From contig JADJFE010000032.1 in assembly GCA_016708725.1 (NCBI GenBank), positions 186,001 through 250,000 on the forward strand: a DNA stretch of 64,000 bases, read 5' to 3'. Positions 42,379-51,574 of the stretch are shown one piece after another. The translations under genes were made by a program, and so were the position numbers. The number at the start of each line of letters is the position of its first letter. Position 1 is the first letter of the stretch. The stretch is from Candidatus Aalborgicola bjergmarkensis. Lineage in GTDB: Bacteria; Pseudomonadota; Gammaproteobacteria; Burkholderiales; Burkholderiaceae_C. The notes under the pieces were generated by a model, which saw nothing but the letters and a program-made list of their open reading frames with translations, did not search any database and was not told the DNA's origin.

Positions 42379-43842
42379 CTACCCTTCCACCGACAGGCGG
42401 AACAGGTTGTAGCCCCATGCCGGAAGGCCGATGAACAACCCCGGCCCCACCATTTCGTCGCCGCTGCGAATGTAGTGCTCGTCCCCCAGCATCTCGGTCA
42501 GAGCCACGCGCTTGCCCCCAAGCCCGGCAAAGGGCAGGCGCAGGCGGCATTGGCCTTCGCCGCCGGCGTAGTTGACCACCACCAGATAGGTTTCTCCGCC
42601 ACCCTGCCAGCCATAGGCGATGAAGCCGTCGTGACTGGGATTGCCATCCCAGGCCGGCAACGGGTCGATCGCCCGCCAGTCGCCGTCGACGAACACTTCG
42701 GCCGACAATGCCGACAGCAGCTGACGGTAGAACGGCGAGAGGCCGTAATCGGGATCCTGTTCGGGGCCGCGACGCAACTGCATCGGAATGTGGGTGCGGT
42801 AGCCCTTGAGCTGGCCCTGGTGGAAGAAGCGTAGGCACGGGGTGAAGTAGGTCACCATCGCCGCCGCCTGGTGTCGGGCCAGCGGCAGCACAGCTGCCGC
42901 CCGTTCCTCGTCATGATTCTCAAGGAACCGCGCCATCCGCCGCTGGTAGGCCAGATCGGCGACCAAGTGGGCGCGGATGTCGCGCGCCGAACCCCGGCAT
43001 ACCCGCTCGTACATCGGGTCCTTGTCGTAGCAATAGTCGAAACCGCGGTCGAGCAATTGCTGGTTCAGCCCCCAATAGCACTCGCCCATGACGCAGAAGT
43101 TTTTCGACCTCTTGCGTAGGCGGCCGATCGCCTCGGGCCAGAAGTCGGGAATGTCGATGCCCCAAGTGCGCTTGAACACCTCAGGCAGGATCAGCATGAT
43201 CATGTCGCAGCGCACGCCGTCGCACTGGTCGGCGATTGCCAGCAGGTTGCCGATCTGTGCTTCGCGCAGTTCGGCGTTGGCGTAGTTGAGCTGCAGGGTA
43301 TCGCGCCAACCGTCGTAATTGGGGTCGCGCCCGTGGGCGAGGATGGCGTCGCCGACGCGGGTGTAGCGCCCGGAATGGGCCGCCAGATCGCTCTCGCTGC
43401 CCTGCACGTAGTACGCGGGATGCTGCGTCGCCCATGGGTGATCGAGCCCGGTATGGTTGGGGACGAAATCCAGCATCAGGCGCAGTTCACGCTTGGCCAT
43501 GCGGGCGCGCAGGCGGGCAAGCGCTGCTGGGCCGCCGAAAGTGGGGTCGACGGTGTAGTCGGCGACGGCGAAGCCGGAGGCGCGGATGTCGGCATCGCTC
43601 AGGTCAGGCAGCACCGCCTTGAGACCCGGCTTGATCGCCAGGGCGGCGGCGCGGCCCAATGGACCGGTCGTCCACACCGTCAGCAACCACACCCAGTGGA
43701 AGCCGTTGCGTTTGATGTCGTCCAGTGCGGCGTCGGGGATGTCGTCGAGCGTTGCCGGCCGCCCGAGATCACGTCCGAGTTGATCCATCCACACCGAAGT
43801 GTTGATTTGATAAATAAGCGGATAACGGGGCTGTGGCTTCAT
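42379..43842 (-). CDS. GH13 alpha-amylase-type glycosidase
   Basis: A 487-residue cytoplasmic or unprocessed enzyme with no signal peptide, starting at 43842 (MKPQPRYPLIYQINTSVW). GH13 regions are all visible: region I LMLDFVPNHTG (about 135-145), region II CDGVRCDMIM with the nucleophile Asp, region III VMGECYWGL with the acid/base Glu, and region IV ARFLENHDEERA. It should hydrolyse or transfer alpha-1,4-glucosyl bonds; substrate preference cannot be told. It is divergent from a beta-amylase gene 100 bases away, so the two probably form a small starch- or glycogen-degrading unit. Codon use is strongly GC-biased compared with the neighbouring betaproteobacterial genes, and the block ends on a transposon terminus, which suggests transfer. 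Confidence 0.85.
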   Translation of the reverse strand: MKPQPRYPLIYQINTSVWMDQLGRDLGRPATLDDIPDAALDDIKRNGFHWVWLLTVWTTGPLGRAAALAIKPGLKAVLPDLSDADIRASGFAVADYTVDPTFGGPAALARLRARMAKRELRLMLDFVPNHTGLDHPWATQHPAYYVQGSESDLAAHSGRYTRVGDAILAHGRDPNYDGWRDTLQLNYANAELREAQIGNLLAIADQCDGVRCDMIMLILPEVFKRTWGIDIPDFWPEAIGRLRKRSKNFCVMGECYWGLNQQLLDRGFDYCYDKDPMYERVCRGSARDIRAHLVADLAYQRRMARFLENHDEERAAAVLPLARHQAAAMVTYFTPCLRFFHQGQLKGYRTHIPMQLRRGPEQDPDYGLSPFYRQLLSALSAEVFVDGDWRAIDPLPAWDGNPSHDGFIAYGWQGGGETYLVVVNYAGGEGQCRLRLPFAGLGGKRVALTEMLGDEHYIRSGDEMVGPGLFIGLPAWGYNLFRLSVEG

Positions 43843-43943
43843 ATCGGCTGACCCTGTCCGGCAATAACGTTGAAAATTAGGTACCTCAATCTGGGCTAGA
43901 ATGATATAGGATAATGCATTGATACCGAGTTGAGGGGGTCGAC
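43843..43943. promoter_or_regulatory. Divergent promoter region of the two amylase genes
   Basis: A 101-base gap between the start codons of the alpha-amylase (leftward) and the beta-amylase (rightward). It is AT-rich in the middle (ATGATATAGGATAATGCATT), consistent with -10 elements. GAGGGGG precedes the beta-amylase ATG. No operator is recognised. Confidence 0.45.
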
Positions 43944-45461
43944 ATGCGCGCATTGTTGTATCTGGGGCTGGCACTTGCCGTAACGGGGCAGGCCATCGCG
44001 GCCGAGCCGGAGCGGTCGGCGATGGTGATGGCCCCGCTGAGCTTCATGCAGAAAGGCTGCAAGGACTACGGCTCGCCCGGCTGCCTGATCAAACCCGAGA
44101 CGCTGAAAAAATTCGACAATCTGCTGCAGGAAGCCGAAAAAGCCGGCGTCATGGCCGTCAGCGTCGACATCTGGTGGCGCCTGGTCGACCCCAAAGGGAC
44201 CGGGGAACTGAACTGGGACTATTACGATCAGATTTTTGATCGCATTAGGGCGAAGAAGACGTTGCGGATCGCGCCGATCCTGTCCTTCCACCGCTGCGGC
44301 AACGGGCCGAACGACGAATGCGATTTTCCCATTCCGGACTGGATATGGACGCGCTTCCAGCCGGGCCTGGACATCAAGGAACTTCATTACGAGAGTGAAA
44401 CGGGCAAGAAACTGGACGTCGCCCTTCCGCCCTGGGTCGCAGCCAATCCGCAAGTGCGTGAGGGCATGACTCGCTTCATCGCCGGTTTCCGCGAGCACTA
44501 CAAGTGCCGCGCCGCCGATTTCGTCGAGATCAACATCAGCCTCGGCCCCAACGGCGAACTCCGCTATCCCTCCTACGAGAAATCGGACGGATGGGCGTAC
44601 CCTGACCGCGGCAACTTCCAGGCCTATTCCCGGTTGGCCCAGGAAGCGTTCCGCAAGTGGGCCTTGGAAGACCGTGATCTGAAGGCCCTCAACGATCGTT
44701 GGGGGTTGTCGATGAAGGACGACGGCGAAATCCGCCCGCCGAACGGCGAATATCCCGGCGGGGATGGTGCTCTGCGGCGTGCCAACGACTTCGTCGGAAA
44801 CAAAGATTACGACCGGCCATATGGCCAGGATTTCATCGACTGGTACAACTTCACATTGGTCAAACACGGCCGCGATTTGCTTCTCGCCGCTGACAAGAAA
44901 CTCGACGGGCCGATGAAGTCAGTGCCGCTGGGGATGAAGATTCCCGGCATTCATTGGCAGATCGCTTGCACCGGCGCCCCGCGCATCGCCGAAATAGCTG
45001 CCGGTCTGTTGCAGACGTCGCTGAAGGGCGACATCGCCGTGAAGAAGGGGGCGTACGGCTACAAGGCGATCTTCGACATGGTCAAGGATGTGCAGAAAGA
45101 GGCGGGTCGGCCCGTCAACTTGCATTTCACCGCGCTGGAAATGACGAATGCGTCCTGCCCCTCGTCGGATTCCAGCCATGGCACATCGCGCCCGGAAGAC
45201 TTGGTGCAGTGGATCGCCGAGTCCGGTGAAGAGTGGCAGCTCAACTACCGAGGTGAAAACGCGTCGTGCTTCCAGTCATGGGACAAGGTCTACGCCGCCT
45301 TCCACAAGGGCTACCAAGGGTTCAACCTGCTTCGGCTGGTCGACGCGGAATTCTTCACTCTCACCGGCTTCAATGCCGACTGCAAGGAACCGTGGATGCC
45401 GGTCAAGGAGGGGTATAAGACCTTTATCGACACCTGCATCACCAAGGCGTGCCGACACTAG
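43944..45461 (+). CDS. GH14 beta-amylase, secreted
   Basis: A 505-residue enzyme that should release maltose from the non-reducing ends of starch or glycogen. A signal peptide is clear (MRALLYLGLALAVTGQAIAA). GH14 motifs follow in order: GVMAVSVDIWWRLVD, APILSFHRCGNGPND then DFPIPDWIW, EINISLGPNGELRYPSYE with the first catalytic Glu, GMKIPGIHWQ, and LHFTALEMTNAS with the second catalytic Glu, then GENASCF. Bacterial GH14 enzymes are uncommon and best known from Bacillus and relatives. The mature enzyme would act in the periplasm or outside, while the divergent alpha-amylase appears cytoplasmic. A strong symmetrical terminator follows. Confidence 0.88.
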   Translation: MRALLYLGLALAVTGQAIAAEPERSAMVMAPLSFMQKGCKDYGSPGCLIKPETLKKFDNLLQEAEKAGVMAVSVDIWWRLVDPKGTGELNWDYYDQIFDRIRAKKTLRIAPILSFHRCGNGPNDECDFPIPDWIWTRFQPGLDIKELHYESETGKKLDVALPPWVAANPQVREGMTRFIAGFREHYKCRAADFVEINISLGPNGELRYPSYEKSDGWAYPDRGNFQAYSRLAQEAFRKWALEDRDLKALNDRWGLSMKDDGEIRPPNGEYPGGDGALRRANDFVGNKDYDRPYGQDFIDWYNFTLVKHGRDLLLAADKKLDGPMKSVPLGMKIPGIHWQIACTGAPRIAEIAAGLLQTSLKGDIAVKKGAYGYKAIFDMVKDVQKEAGRPVNLHFTALEMTNASCPSSDSSHGTSRPEDLVQWIAESGEEWQLNYRGENASCFQSWDKVYAAFHKGYQGFNLLRLVDAEFFTLTGFNADCKEPWMPVKEGYKTFIDTCITKACRH

Positions 45462-45471
45462 GGCGCGATGA

Positions 45472-45505
45472 CAACAGGCCGGCGCGGGTCCGTGCCGACC
45501 TGTTG
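45472..45505. terminator. Bidirectional hairpin between convergent genes
   Basis: A near-perfect 34-base inverted repeat (outer stem CAACAGG/CCTGTTG, inner stem CGGCGCGG/CCGTGCCG) lies between the beta-amylase stop and the EAL fragment stop. It lacks a clear T run, so it may act as a weak or protein-assisted terminator in both directions. Confidence 0.5.
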
Positions 45506-45514
45506 TAGCCGCCT

Positions 45515-45910
45515 TCACGCAGCCCCGGCCCTGTCCTCGGCGGTGTCTTCCAGTTCCAGGCGGCGGCCCTCGGTCAGCAATTCGCCCATCTGGGCGGCGG
45601 CCAGCGGCCGGCTGAACAGATAGCCCTGCATCTGGTTGCAGCCCAGCGCGCGCAGGAACCGCAGGTGCTTGCGGTGTTCGACGCCTTCGGCCACCACCTT
45701 CAGCTTCAACGCCTTGGCCATGGCGACGATGGCGGCGTCGTTGGGATCGGTGATGATGTCCATGACGAAGCTGCGGTCGATCTTCAGCTTGTTGATGGGG
45801 AAGCGCTTCAACACCGACAGCGACGAATAGCCGGTGCCGAAATCGTCGATGGCGCAGCCGATGCCCATTTCCTTCAGGCGCTGGACCACCGCGATGGCGT
45901 TGTCGGCGTT
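45515..45910 (-). pseudogene. EAL-domain C-terminal fragment
   Basis: About 130 codons on the minus strand contain AIDDFGTGYSSLSVLKRFP, INKLKIDRSFVMDI and KVVAEGVEHRKHLRFL, the second half of an EAL cyclic-di-GMP phosphodiesterase, ending at its natural stop. The first half, including the EAL motif, is lost where the sequence joins the glpD copy at about 45910. Its codon style matches the amylase block rather than the flanking genes, so it came in with that block. Confidence 0.75.
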
Positions 45911-47396
45911 TACCGGCGCCGGAGTGGCCCAGCAGGCCGCACGCCAGGGGTGGAATGTCTTGCTGCTGGAGCAGCGCGACTTTGCCTGGGGCACGTCGAG
46001 CCGCTCTTCCAAACTGGTGCATGGCGGTTTGCGCTATCTGAAAGAAGGCGACATCAAAACCACCTTGCATTCGGTGCGCGAGCGCCAGCGCTGGTTGCGC
46101 GAAGCGCCTGAACTGGTGGCACCGCAAGACTTTTTATTTGCCGATTGTGCCGGGCGCAAACCGGGCCGCTGGCTCTTTCAGCTGGGGCTGATGGTGTACG
46201 ACCGCATGGCGGGGCAGCGTAGCCATTTTTATGCCGATCTGCAGCGCACCCACGCGCTGGCGCCGGGCTTGAACCCACCCCGCTTGCGTGGCTCTTTGGT
46301 GTTCACCGATGCCAAAACCGACGATGCCAGGCTGGTGTGGCGGGTATTGCAAGAAGCGCGCAATGACGGCGCCGTGCTGCTCAATTACACAGTCGTACAG
46401 AACTTGGTATGGGAGGCGGGCAGGACTTCCGGGGTTTTGCTGCAAGATGCTTGCACCGGCCAGCGCTACCGCGTGCGTACCAAGGCGGTGGTCAATGCCA
46501 CCGGAGTCTGGGCCGACCGTTTGCGCGCCGATCTGGGCGGCAAACCCCTGCTGCGCCCTTTGCGCGGCAGCCATCTGGTGGTGCCATGGGCGCGGCTGCC
46601 GGTGCAGCAAGCCATCAGTTTGATGCACCCGCGTGATGGCCGTCCGGTGTTCTTCTACCCCTGGGAAGGCGCCACGCTGATTGGCACCACTGACCTGGAC
46701 CATACGGAAAATCCCGACATAGAAGCCAGCATCACCCCCGCCGAAGTGCAGTATCTGCTTGAGGCCGTGAACGACCAGTTCCCCGCCATCCGCCTGGAGC
46801 CATCCGATGTGCTGGCGTGCTACGCCGGCGTGCGTCCGGTGGTGGACGATGGCAAGGGGGCCGCATCCAAAGCCACTCGCGACCACGTGGTGCGCGATGA
46901 ATCGGGCGTCATCACCCTGGTGGGCGGCAAACTGACAACGTTTCGCCTGATGGCACAAGACGCGCTGGCGCTGGCCGCCCCCCATGCTGGCAAAGTCTTT
47001 GCGCGTGACAACGCAAGGGTGTTCACCGCCAGCGCGGCATTGCCGACTGTGGCCAGCAGCGCGGTGCGCCAGAGGCTCGTGGCACGCTATGGCAGTCTTG
47101 CCGCACAGTGGCTGAGGGATGTGGATGCAAGCGATCTGCACTTTGTACCCGGCACACAGACCCTGTGGCTGGAGTTGGCCGTTGCGGCGCGTGCCGAGGC
47201 GGTGGTGCATCTGGACGATTTGTTGTTGCGGCGCACCCGCTTAGGCATTTTGTTACCCCAGGGCGCGCAGGAGCATCTGCCGCGCATACGCGCCCTGTGC
47301 GAGCCGCACCTGCAGTGGGGCGATGCACGCTGGGACGAAGAAATTGCGCGTTATCAGGCGCTGATCCAGGCGCACTATGCGCTACCAGCTATGTAA
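45910..47396 (+). pseudogene. glpD: glpD copy B with its 5' end replaced
   Basis: About 94-95% identical in protein to copy A from residue 31 onward (TGAGVAQQAARQGWNVLLLE) to the end. The first 30 residues, including the GGGI part of the FAD-binding motif, are gone. Upstream the frame continues for 26 codons into the antisense strand of the EAL fragment and offers an ATG at 45834, so a 520-residue chimeric protein could be translated. It would lack the dinucleotide-binding glycines and is unlikely to bind FAD. The FGGY kinase downstream is intact, so the region may be kept for that gene. Confidence 0.75.
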
Positions 47397-47424
47397 ATAA
47401 GAGCAAAAAGAACAAGGAAGCATC

Positions 47425-49005
47425 ATGGGCACGGCAACGACACATACAACGACACATATCCTGGCCATCGACAACGGCACCCAAAGCGTGCGCGCATTGT
47501 TGTTTGATTTGCGCGGCAATCTGGTGGACAAGGCCCAGGTGGCCATGGACACGTACCGCTCACCCCAGCCCGGCTGGGTGGAAAATGATCCACAGGAATT
47601 CTGGCTGGCCTTGTGCCGGGTGTGCCAGAACCTGTGGGCCAAAACCAGCGTGCCCAAAAGCTCCATCGCCGGGGTGGTTGTCACCACGCAACGGGGCACC
47701 ACCATCGCGCTGGACCAGCATGGCGCGCCGCTGCGTCCCGCAATGATCTGGCTCGACCAGCGCCGCGCCGATGCGTACCCCCTGTTGCCCTGGTGGTGGC
47801 GCGTGGCCTTTCGGGCGGTTGGCATGGCAGGACCTGTGCGCTATTTCCAGCGTGAAGCCGAGGCCAACTGGATCGCGCAGCACCAGCCGGATGTGTGGGC
47901 CAAAACGGCAAAATTCCTGTTGCTGTCGGGCTATCTGAATTACCGGCTGAGCGGGAATATGGTCGATTCGGTGGCTTCCCAGGTGGGCTACATTCCATTC
48001 GATTACAAGCGCGGACGCTGGGCACCTGCAGGGGACTTCAAATGGCAGGCCTTGCCCATTCGTCCCTCCATGTTGCCGGAACTGACTCCTGCTGGAACGG
48101 TGATTGGCACCATCAGCGCCGAGGCCGCAGCGGATACCGGTATTCCCCAAGGCTTGCCGCTGATTGCCGGGGCGGCGGACAAGGCGTGTGAGGTGCTCGG
48201 CGCCGGTTGCCTCACGCCGGACATTGCCTGTTTGTCGTATGGCACCACGGCAACCGTCAACATCACCACGCCGCGCTATGTGGAGGCCACGCCGTTCATT
48301 CCGCCCTATCAGGCGGCCGTGCCCGGAAACTACAACACGGAAATCCAGATCACCAGGGGTTTCTGGATGGTGAGCTGGTTCAAGGAGCAATTTGGCCTGC
48401 ACGAGCAGCAACAGGCCCAATCGCTTGGGGTGGCGCCGGAAACCCTGTTCGACGCGCTGGTCAACGCCGTGCCGCCGGGTGCACAGGGCTTGATGCTGCA
48501 GCCGTTCTGGAACCCCGGCATCAAGGTGCCCGGCCCCGAAGCCAAAGGCGCCATCATCGGCTTTGGCGACGTGCACAAACGCGCCCACCTCTACCGCGCC
48601 ATTCTGGAAGGGCTGGCGTATGCGTTGCGGGAAGCTAAGGAGCGGATAGAAAAGCGTAGCGGCACGGCCATCACGCGGGTGCGGGTATCGGGTGGCGGCT
48701 CGCAAAGTGATGCGGCCATGCAGATCACCGCCAATGTGTTCAACCTGCCATCCGAGCGCCCGCATCTGTACGAAACCAGCGGACTAGGGGCCGCAGTGCT
48801 GGCATCGGTCGGCTTGCAGTTGCACCCCGACTTTGCCACGGCCATGCGGGATATGACGCGTATCGGGCAGGTATTTCAACCCCAGCCGGAACATGTGCGC
48901 ACCTACGACCAGTTGTACCGGCGGGTCTATTGCCACATGTACCGCCGCTTGCAGCCGCTGTATCTGGCGATTCAGGAGATTACGGGCTATCCGGCGAAGC
49001 TTTGA
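47425..49005 (+). CDS. FGGY-family carbohydrate kinase (copy B)
   Basis: A 526-residue kinase, about 95% identical to copy A. It differs mainly at the N-terminus (MGTATTHTTTHILAIDNGTQ) and in scattered residues. All kinase motifs are kept, including GAADKACEVLGAGC and SGGGSQSDAAMQ. An AAGGAAG ribosome-binding site precedes the ATG at 47425. Its normal promoter, upstream of the oxidase gene, is not present in this copy, so its expression would depend on read-through from the chimeric glpD region. Function as for copy A: phosphorylation of glycerol or a related polyol is likely but unproven. Confidence 0.82.
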   Translation: MGTATTHTTTHILAIDNGTQSVRALLFDLRGNLVDKAQVAMDTYRSPQPGWVENDPQEFWLALCRVCQNLWAKTSVPKSSIAGVVVTTQRGTTIALDQHGAPLRPAMIWLDQRRADAYPLLPWWWRVAFRAVGMAGPVRYFQREAEANWIAQHQPDVWAKTAKFLLLSGYLNYRLSGNMVDSVASQVGYIPFDYKRGRWAPAGDFKWQALPIRPSMLPELTPAGTVIGTISAEAAADTGIPQGLPLIAGAADKACEVLGAGCLTPDIACLSYGTTATVNITTPRYVEATPFIPPYQAAVPGNYNTEIQITRGFWMVSWFKEQFGLHEQQQAQSLGVAPETLFDALVNAVPPGAQGLMLQPFWNPGIKVPGPEAKGAIIGFGDVHKRAHLYRAILEGLAYALREAKERIEKRSGTAITRVRVSGGGSQSDAAMQITANVFNLPSERPHLYETSGLGAAVLASVGLQLHPDFATAMRDMTRIGQVFQPQPEHVRTYDQLYRRVYCHMYRRLQPLYLAIQEITGYPAKL

Positions 49006-49051
49006 GTCTGTGAGTCTCTGAGTCGTTTCTTCCCGACAATGGCCATCAGGA

Positions 49052-49260
49052 CAACGGATTGATACACCAACGGGACATGGGGTGTGTGCCCCAACGGGGC
49101 ACCGCTGCATACCTGGGAAGATTCCCAGGGTTGCACCCTGGGCTGGTATGCAACGCCCCCTTGGGGCTTTGGGACATCGCCGACTCCTCAACGGATTGAT
49201 GCACCAACGGGAATGGGGTGTGTGCCCCAACGGGGCACTGCATACCAGCGAAGGGCAACG
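49052..49260. repeat. Direct repeats after copy B and inside the kinase 3' end
   Basis: Two copies of a ~60-base unit (ACGGATTGATaCACCAACGG, then GTGTGTGCCCCAACGGGGCA) start at 49052 and 49191. Between them lie CTGGGAAGATTCCCAGGG and GGTTGCACCCTGGGCTGG, short palindromes. The second copy overlaps the end of the leftward kinase gene and supplies its final codons and stop. Confidence 0.6.
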
Positions 49261-50810
49261 CCCTGGGAACTTTTGGGCGTAATTTCTGCAAGCACTGCAA
49301 GCACCTCCTCGGGCGTCAGCGGCTCCAGCGCGTTTGTCTGGCGCACCAGCACCTCCAGCGTGGCTTCCGATGCGTCGTGTCCGCTTGCAAGGCGCGTCTG
49401 GATGCGTTCGCGTAACTGCGCGGGTGTGGCCTGCGGCGCCAGAATCTGAAAGCGCACGCCAACCTCCATCGCCAGGGCCTGAAACGCCGCACGGTCGGCG
49501 CGCTTTAAAAAAGTGGCATCCACAACCACCGACCAACCGGCGCGCAGCAGCATGTGCGCGATCTCGCGCAAGCGGCCATAGGTGCGACCATGCGCATCCG
49601 GCGCGTAAATGCCACCCTCCATGGCCGAGCCGCTGCGCGCGTCTGGCGCCAGCCCAAAGAGGCGCTTGCGCTCCACGTCCGAGCGCAGGCGCAGCGTGGC
49701 GGCGTGCGGGTCGTCCTGCAGCAGTGCATCGGACGCCACGGTCTTGCCGCAGCCCGACAGCCCATGGGTAATCACGAGCCGCTCCGAAGGTGGCACCAGC
49801 AGGCGCTCGGCCAGCGCCAGATAGGCTAAAGCGTCGCCAGCATTGCCTGCCTCGCCCACATCATCCACTTCGCCCCCGGTCTGCTGCTGGCGGATCGCCG
49901 CCACCTTGGCGCGCACCAATGCCCGGTACACGGCATAAAAGCGCAGCAAGAGCGCCGCCTCGTAATCGCCGCTGCGGCTCAGAGCCTCGTTCACAAACCA
50001 GCCTGCCAGCCCCGACTGCCCGTGCGCCAGCAGATCGACATAGGTAAAGGCGATCTCGCTTGCCACGTCAATCCAGCGCAGGTTCTCGTTGAACTCGATG
50101 CAATCGAACATGCGCACGCCGCTGCCAATCAACACCATATTGCCCAGATGCAAATCACCATGGCACTCGCGCACCCGGCCAGATTGCTGGCGCGCGTGCA
50201 TCAGCGGCGCGAGTTGCGCAAACTGCGCCTCGGTCCAGGCGCGCAGGGCGGCCAGCCGCGCGGCAACAGATGCGCCCAGCCGCGCCAGCTCCTGAAAATT
50301 TTCCAGTGCCGGTGCCAGTATCTGCTCTGGTGCGCCAAAGTGCGCGCCCGCTGGCGCCACCGCCACCGCCGCCGACGTGTGAAACGCATGGAGCACATCC
50401 GCCAGAGCGGATACATGTTCGGGTTTCAACGCCCCCTGGGCACAGAGCCGGTCCAGCCGCGCGGCCTCGTCAAAGCGCCGCATCCTGACCGCGTATTCAA
50501 TCGGCGCTCCCGATCCGTCCCAGTGCGGGTCCTGCGCTGTGTTGAAAATGCCCACGACATCCAGGTACAAGTCGGGCGCGAAACGGCGGTTCAGGCGCAA
50601 TTCGTCCGCGCAGCACTGCTGGCGCTGCGCCAGTGTGCTGAAGTCCAGAAACGCCAGCTTCAGCGGCTTCTTGATCTTGTAGGCAAAATCACCGGCGAGC
50701 AGTACCCAGGAGATATGGGTTTGCACCAGTTCCACCTGGCGCACGCCAGCGGGATAACGCTCAGGCTCCAGCAGGGCCTGGATAAGAATGGGCAGATCCG
50801 GATCATTCAT
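49188..50810 (-). CDS. Two-domain APH-like phosphotransferase / P-loop kinase
   Basis: A 540-residue protein starting at 50810 (MNDPDLPILIQALLEPERYP). Residues 1-320 resemble the aminoglycoside-phosphotransferase fold: DFAYKIKKPLKLAFLDFST near the start, RECHGDLHLGNMVLIGSG with the catalytic Asp, and FDCIEFNENLRWIDVASEIA. Residues about 340-520 are an AAA_33-type P-loop kinase, with Walker A HGLSGCGKTVAS and VVVDATFLKRADRAAFQ. This arrangement is widespread in proteobacteria under names such as bifunctional aminoglycoside phosphotransferase/ATP-binding protein; the substrate is unknown. The start overlaps the lipoprotein gene's stop by four bases (ATGA). The last ~20 residues come from a repeat, so the natural C-terminus has been replaced. 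A deleted remnant of the gene lies at 40.2 kb. Confidence 0.78.
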   Translation of the reverse strand: MNDPDLPILIQALLEPERYPAGVRQVELVQTHISWVLLAGDFAYKIKKPLKLAFLDFSTLAQRQQCCADELRLNRRFAPDLYLDVVGIFNTAQDPHWDGSGAPIEYAVRMRRFDEAARLDRLCAQGALKPEHVSALADVLHAFHTSAAVAVAPAGAHFGAPEQILAPALENFQELARLGASVAARLAALRAWTEAQFAQLAPLMHARQQSGRVRECHGDLHLGNMVLIGSGVRMFDCIEFNENLRWIDVASEIAFTYVDLLAHGQSGLAGWFVNEALSRSGDYEAALLLRFYAVYRALVRAKVAAIRQQQTGGEVDDVGEAGNAGDALAYLALAERLLVPPSERLVITHGLSGCGKTVASDALLQDDPHAATLRLRSDVERKRLFGLAPDARSGSAMEGGIYAPDAHGRTYGRLREIAHMLLRAGWSVVVDATFLKRADRAAFQALAMEVGVRFQILAPQATPAQLRERIQTRLASGHDASEATLEVLVRQTNALEPLTPEEVLAVLAEITPKSSQGVALRWYAVPRWGTHPIPVGASIR

Positions 50811-51439
50811 CGTGGCAAGCGGTCCAGTGCCCACTCGGCATCCCGCAACTGGTCGCGGTTGCGGCGAAGATTGCGGTCAATATCGCGCAATTCGCTGCGC
50901 ACCCTGCGTTGCTCTTCCTCGTGTTCCTCGCGCAAGCGCTTGCGCTCATCGTCCTTGCTGGTGTCCTTCCATTTCTTCTCGTGCTCGCGCTCATGCCTGC
51001 GCAACCGACCTTCAAGCTCTTCGGATCGCCGGTCGAGCCGTGTCACTTCTTCGCGCAAACGGTGCACTTCAAAGGCAATCTGGTTGCGGCGGCGAAATTC
51101 TGCATCAATCCCTGGCGGGCACACGCCCTCGTAACGGTCGCCACGCAATCCCGTTCGTACCGCATTGTCAATCTGGCAGTAGGACAACAAGCCCTGGTCG
51201 CGGCCACGCAAATAAGCCGGTGCATCGGCGGCAAATCCCGCTTCCGCGCATGCGCTGGTGCGTTCATTCAACAAATCCAGCGACTTTCCGGCCAGACCGT
51301 CCACCAGGCCAATATTGCGCCAGTTGGCCATTTCGCATTCTTTCGGGCTCATCACAGCACAACCGGAAATAGCCCATCCCAGTACGAGCACTACCAACGC
51401 TTCCAACGCTTTTGTTAACCGTAAGAAATAAACTGCCAT
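50807..51439 (-). CDS. DUF2799-type lipoprotein
   Basis: A 210-residue outer-membrane or periplasmic lipoprotein, starting at 51439 with GGGAG upstream. The signal peptide ends in a lipobox (VLVLGWAISGC). The folded part contains MSPKECEMANWRNIGLVDGL and LRGRDQGLLSYCQIDNAVRT with GLRGDRYEGVCPP, the conserved DUF2799 pattern. The last 100 residues are a long, very charged coiled coil (REEVTRLDRRSEELEGRLRR). Function is unknown. It is translationally coupled with the two-domain kinase, and divergent from orn. Confidence 0.75.
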   Translation of the reverse strand: MAVYFLRLTKALEALVVLVLGWAISGCAVMSPKECEMANWRNIGLVDGLAGKSLDLLNERTSACAEAGFAADAPAYLRGRDQGLLSYCQIDNAVRTGLRGDRYEGVCPPGIDAEFRRRNQIAFEVHRLREEVTRLDRRSEELEGRLRRHEREHEKKWKDTSKDDERKRLREEHEEEQRRVRSELRDIDRNLRRNRDQLRDAEWALDRLPR

Positions 51440-51574
51440 TTTTGCTCCCAAAACTGCATGACACAGGCGCCCCAAATCCGGAGGGATTTCGGGAGAATTA
51501 TCCTGAATTCCGAACTCGTCAAAATCTTGGCAGTGTCGGCGGTATGGCTGGCATCATCGGCGACAATTGCCACC

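Noticed and set aside
51458..51574. Longer orn with a 39-residue hydrophobic N-terminus
   Set aside because: Orn is a cytoplasmic enzyme of about 180-190 residues and its conserved start fits the ATG at 51575.
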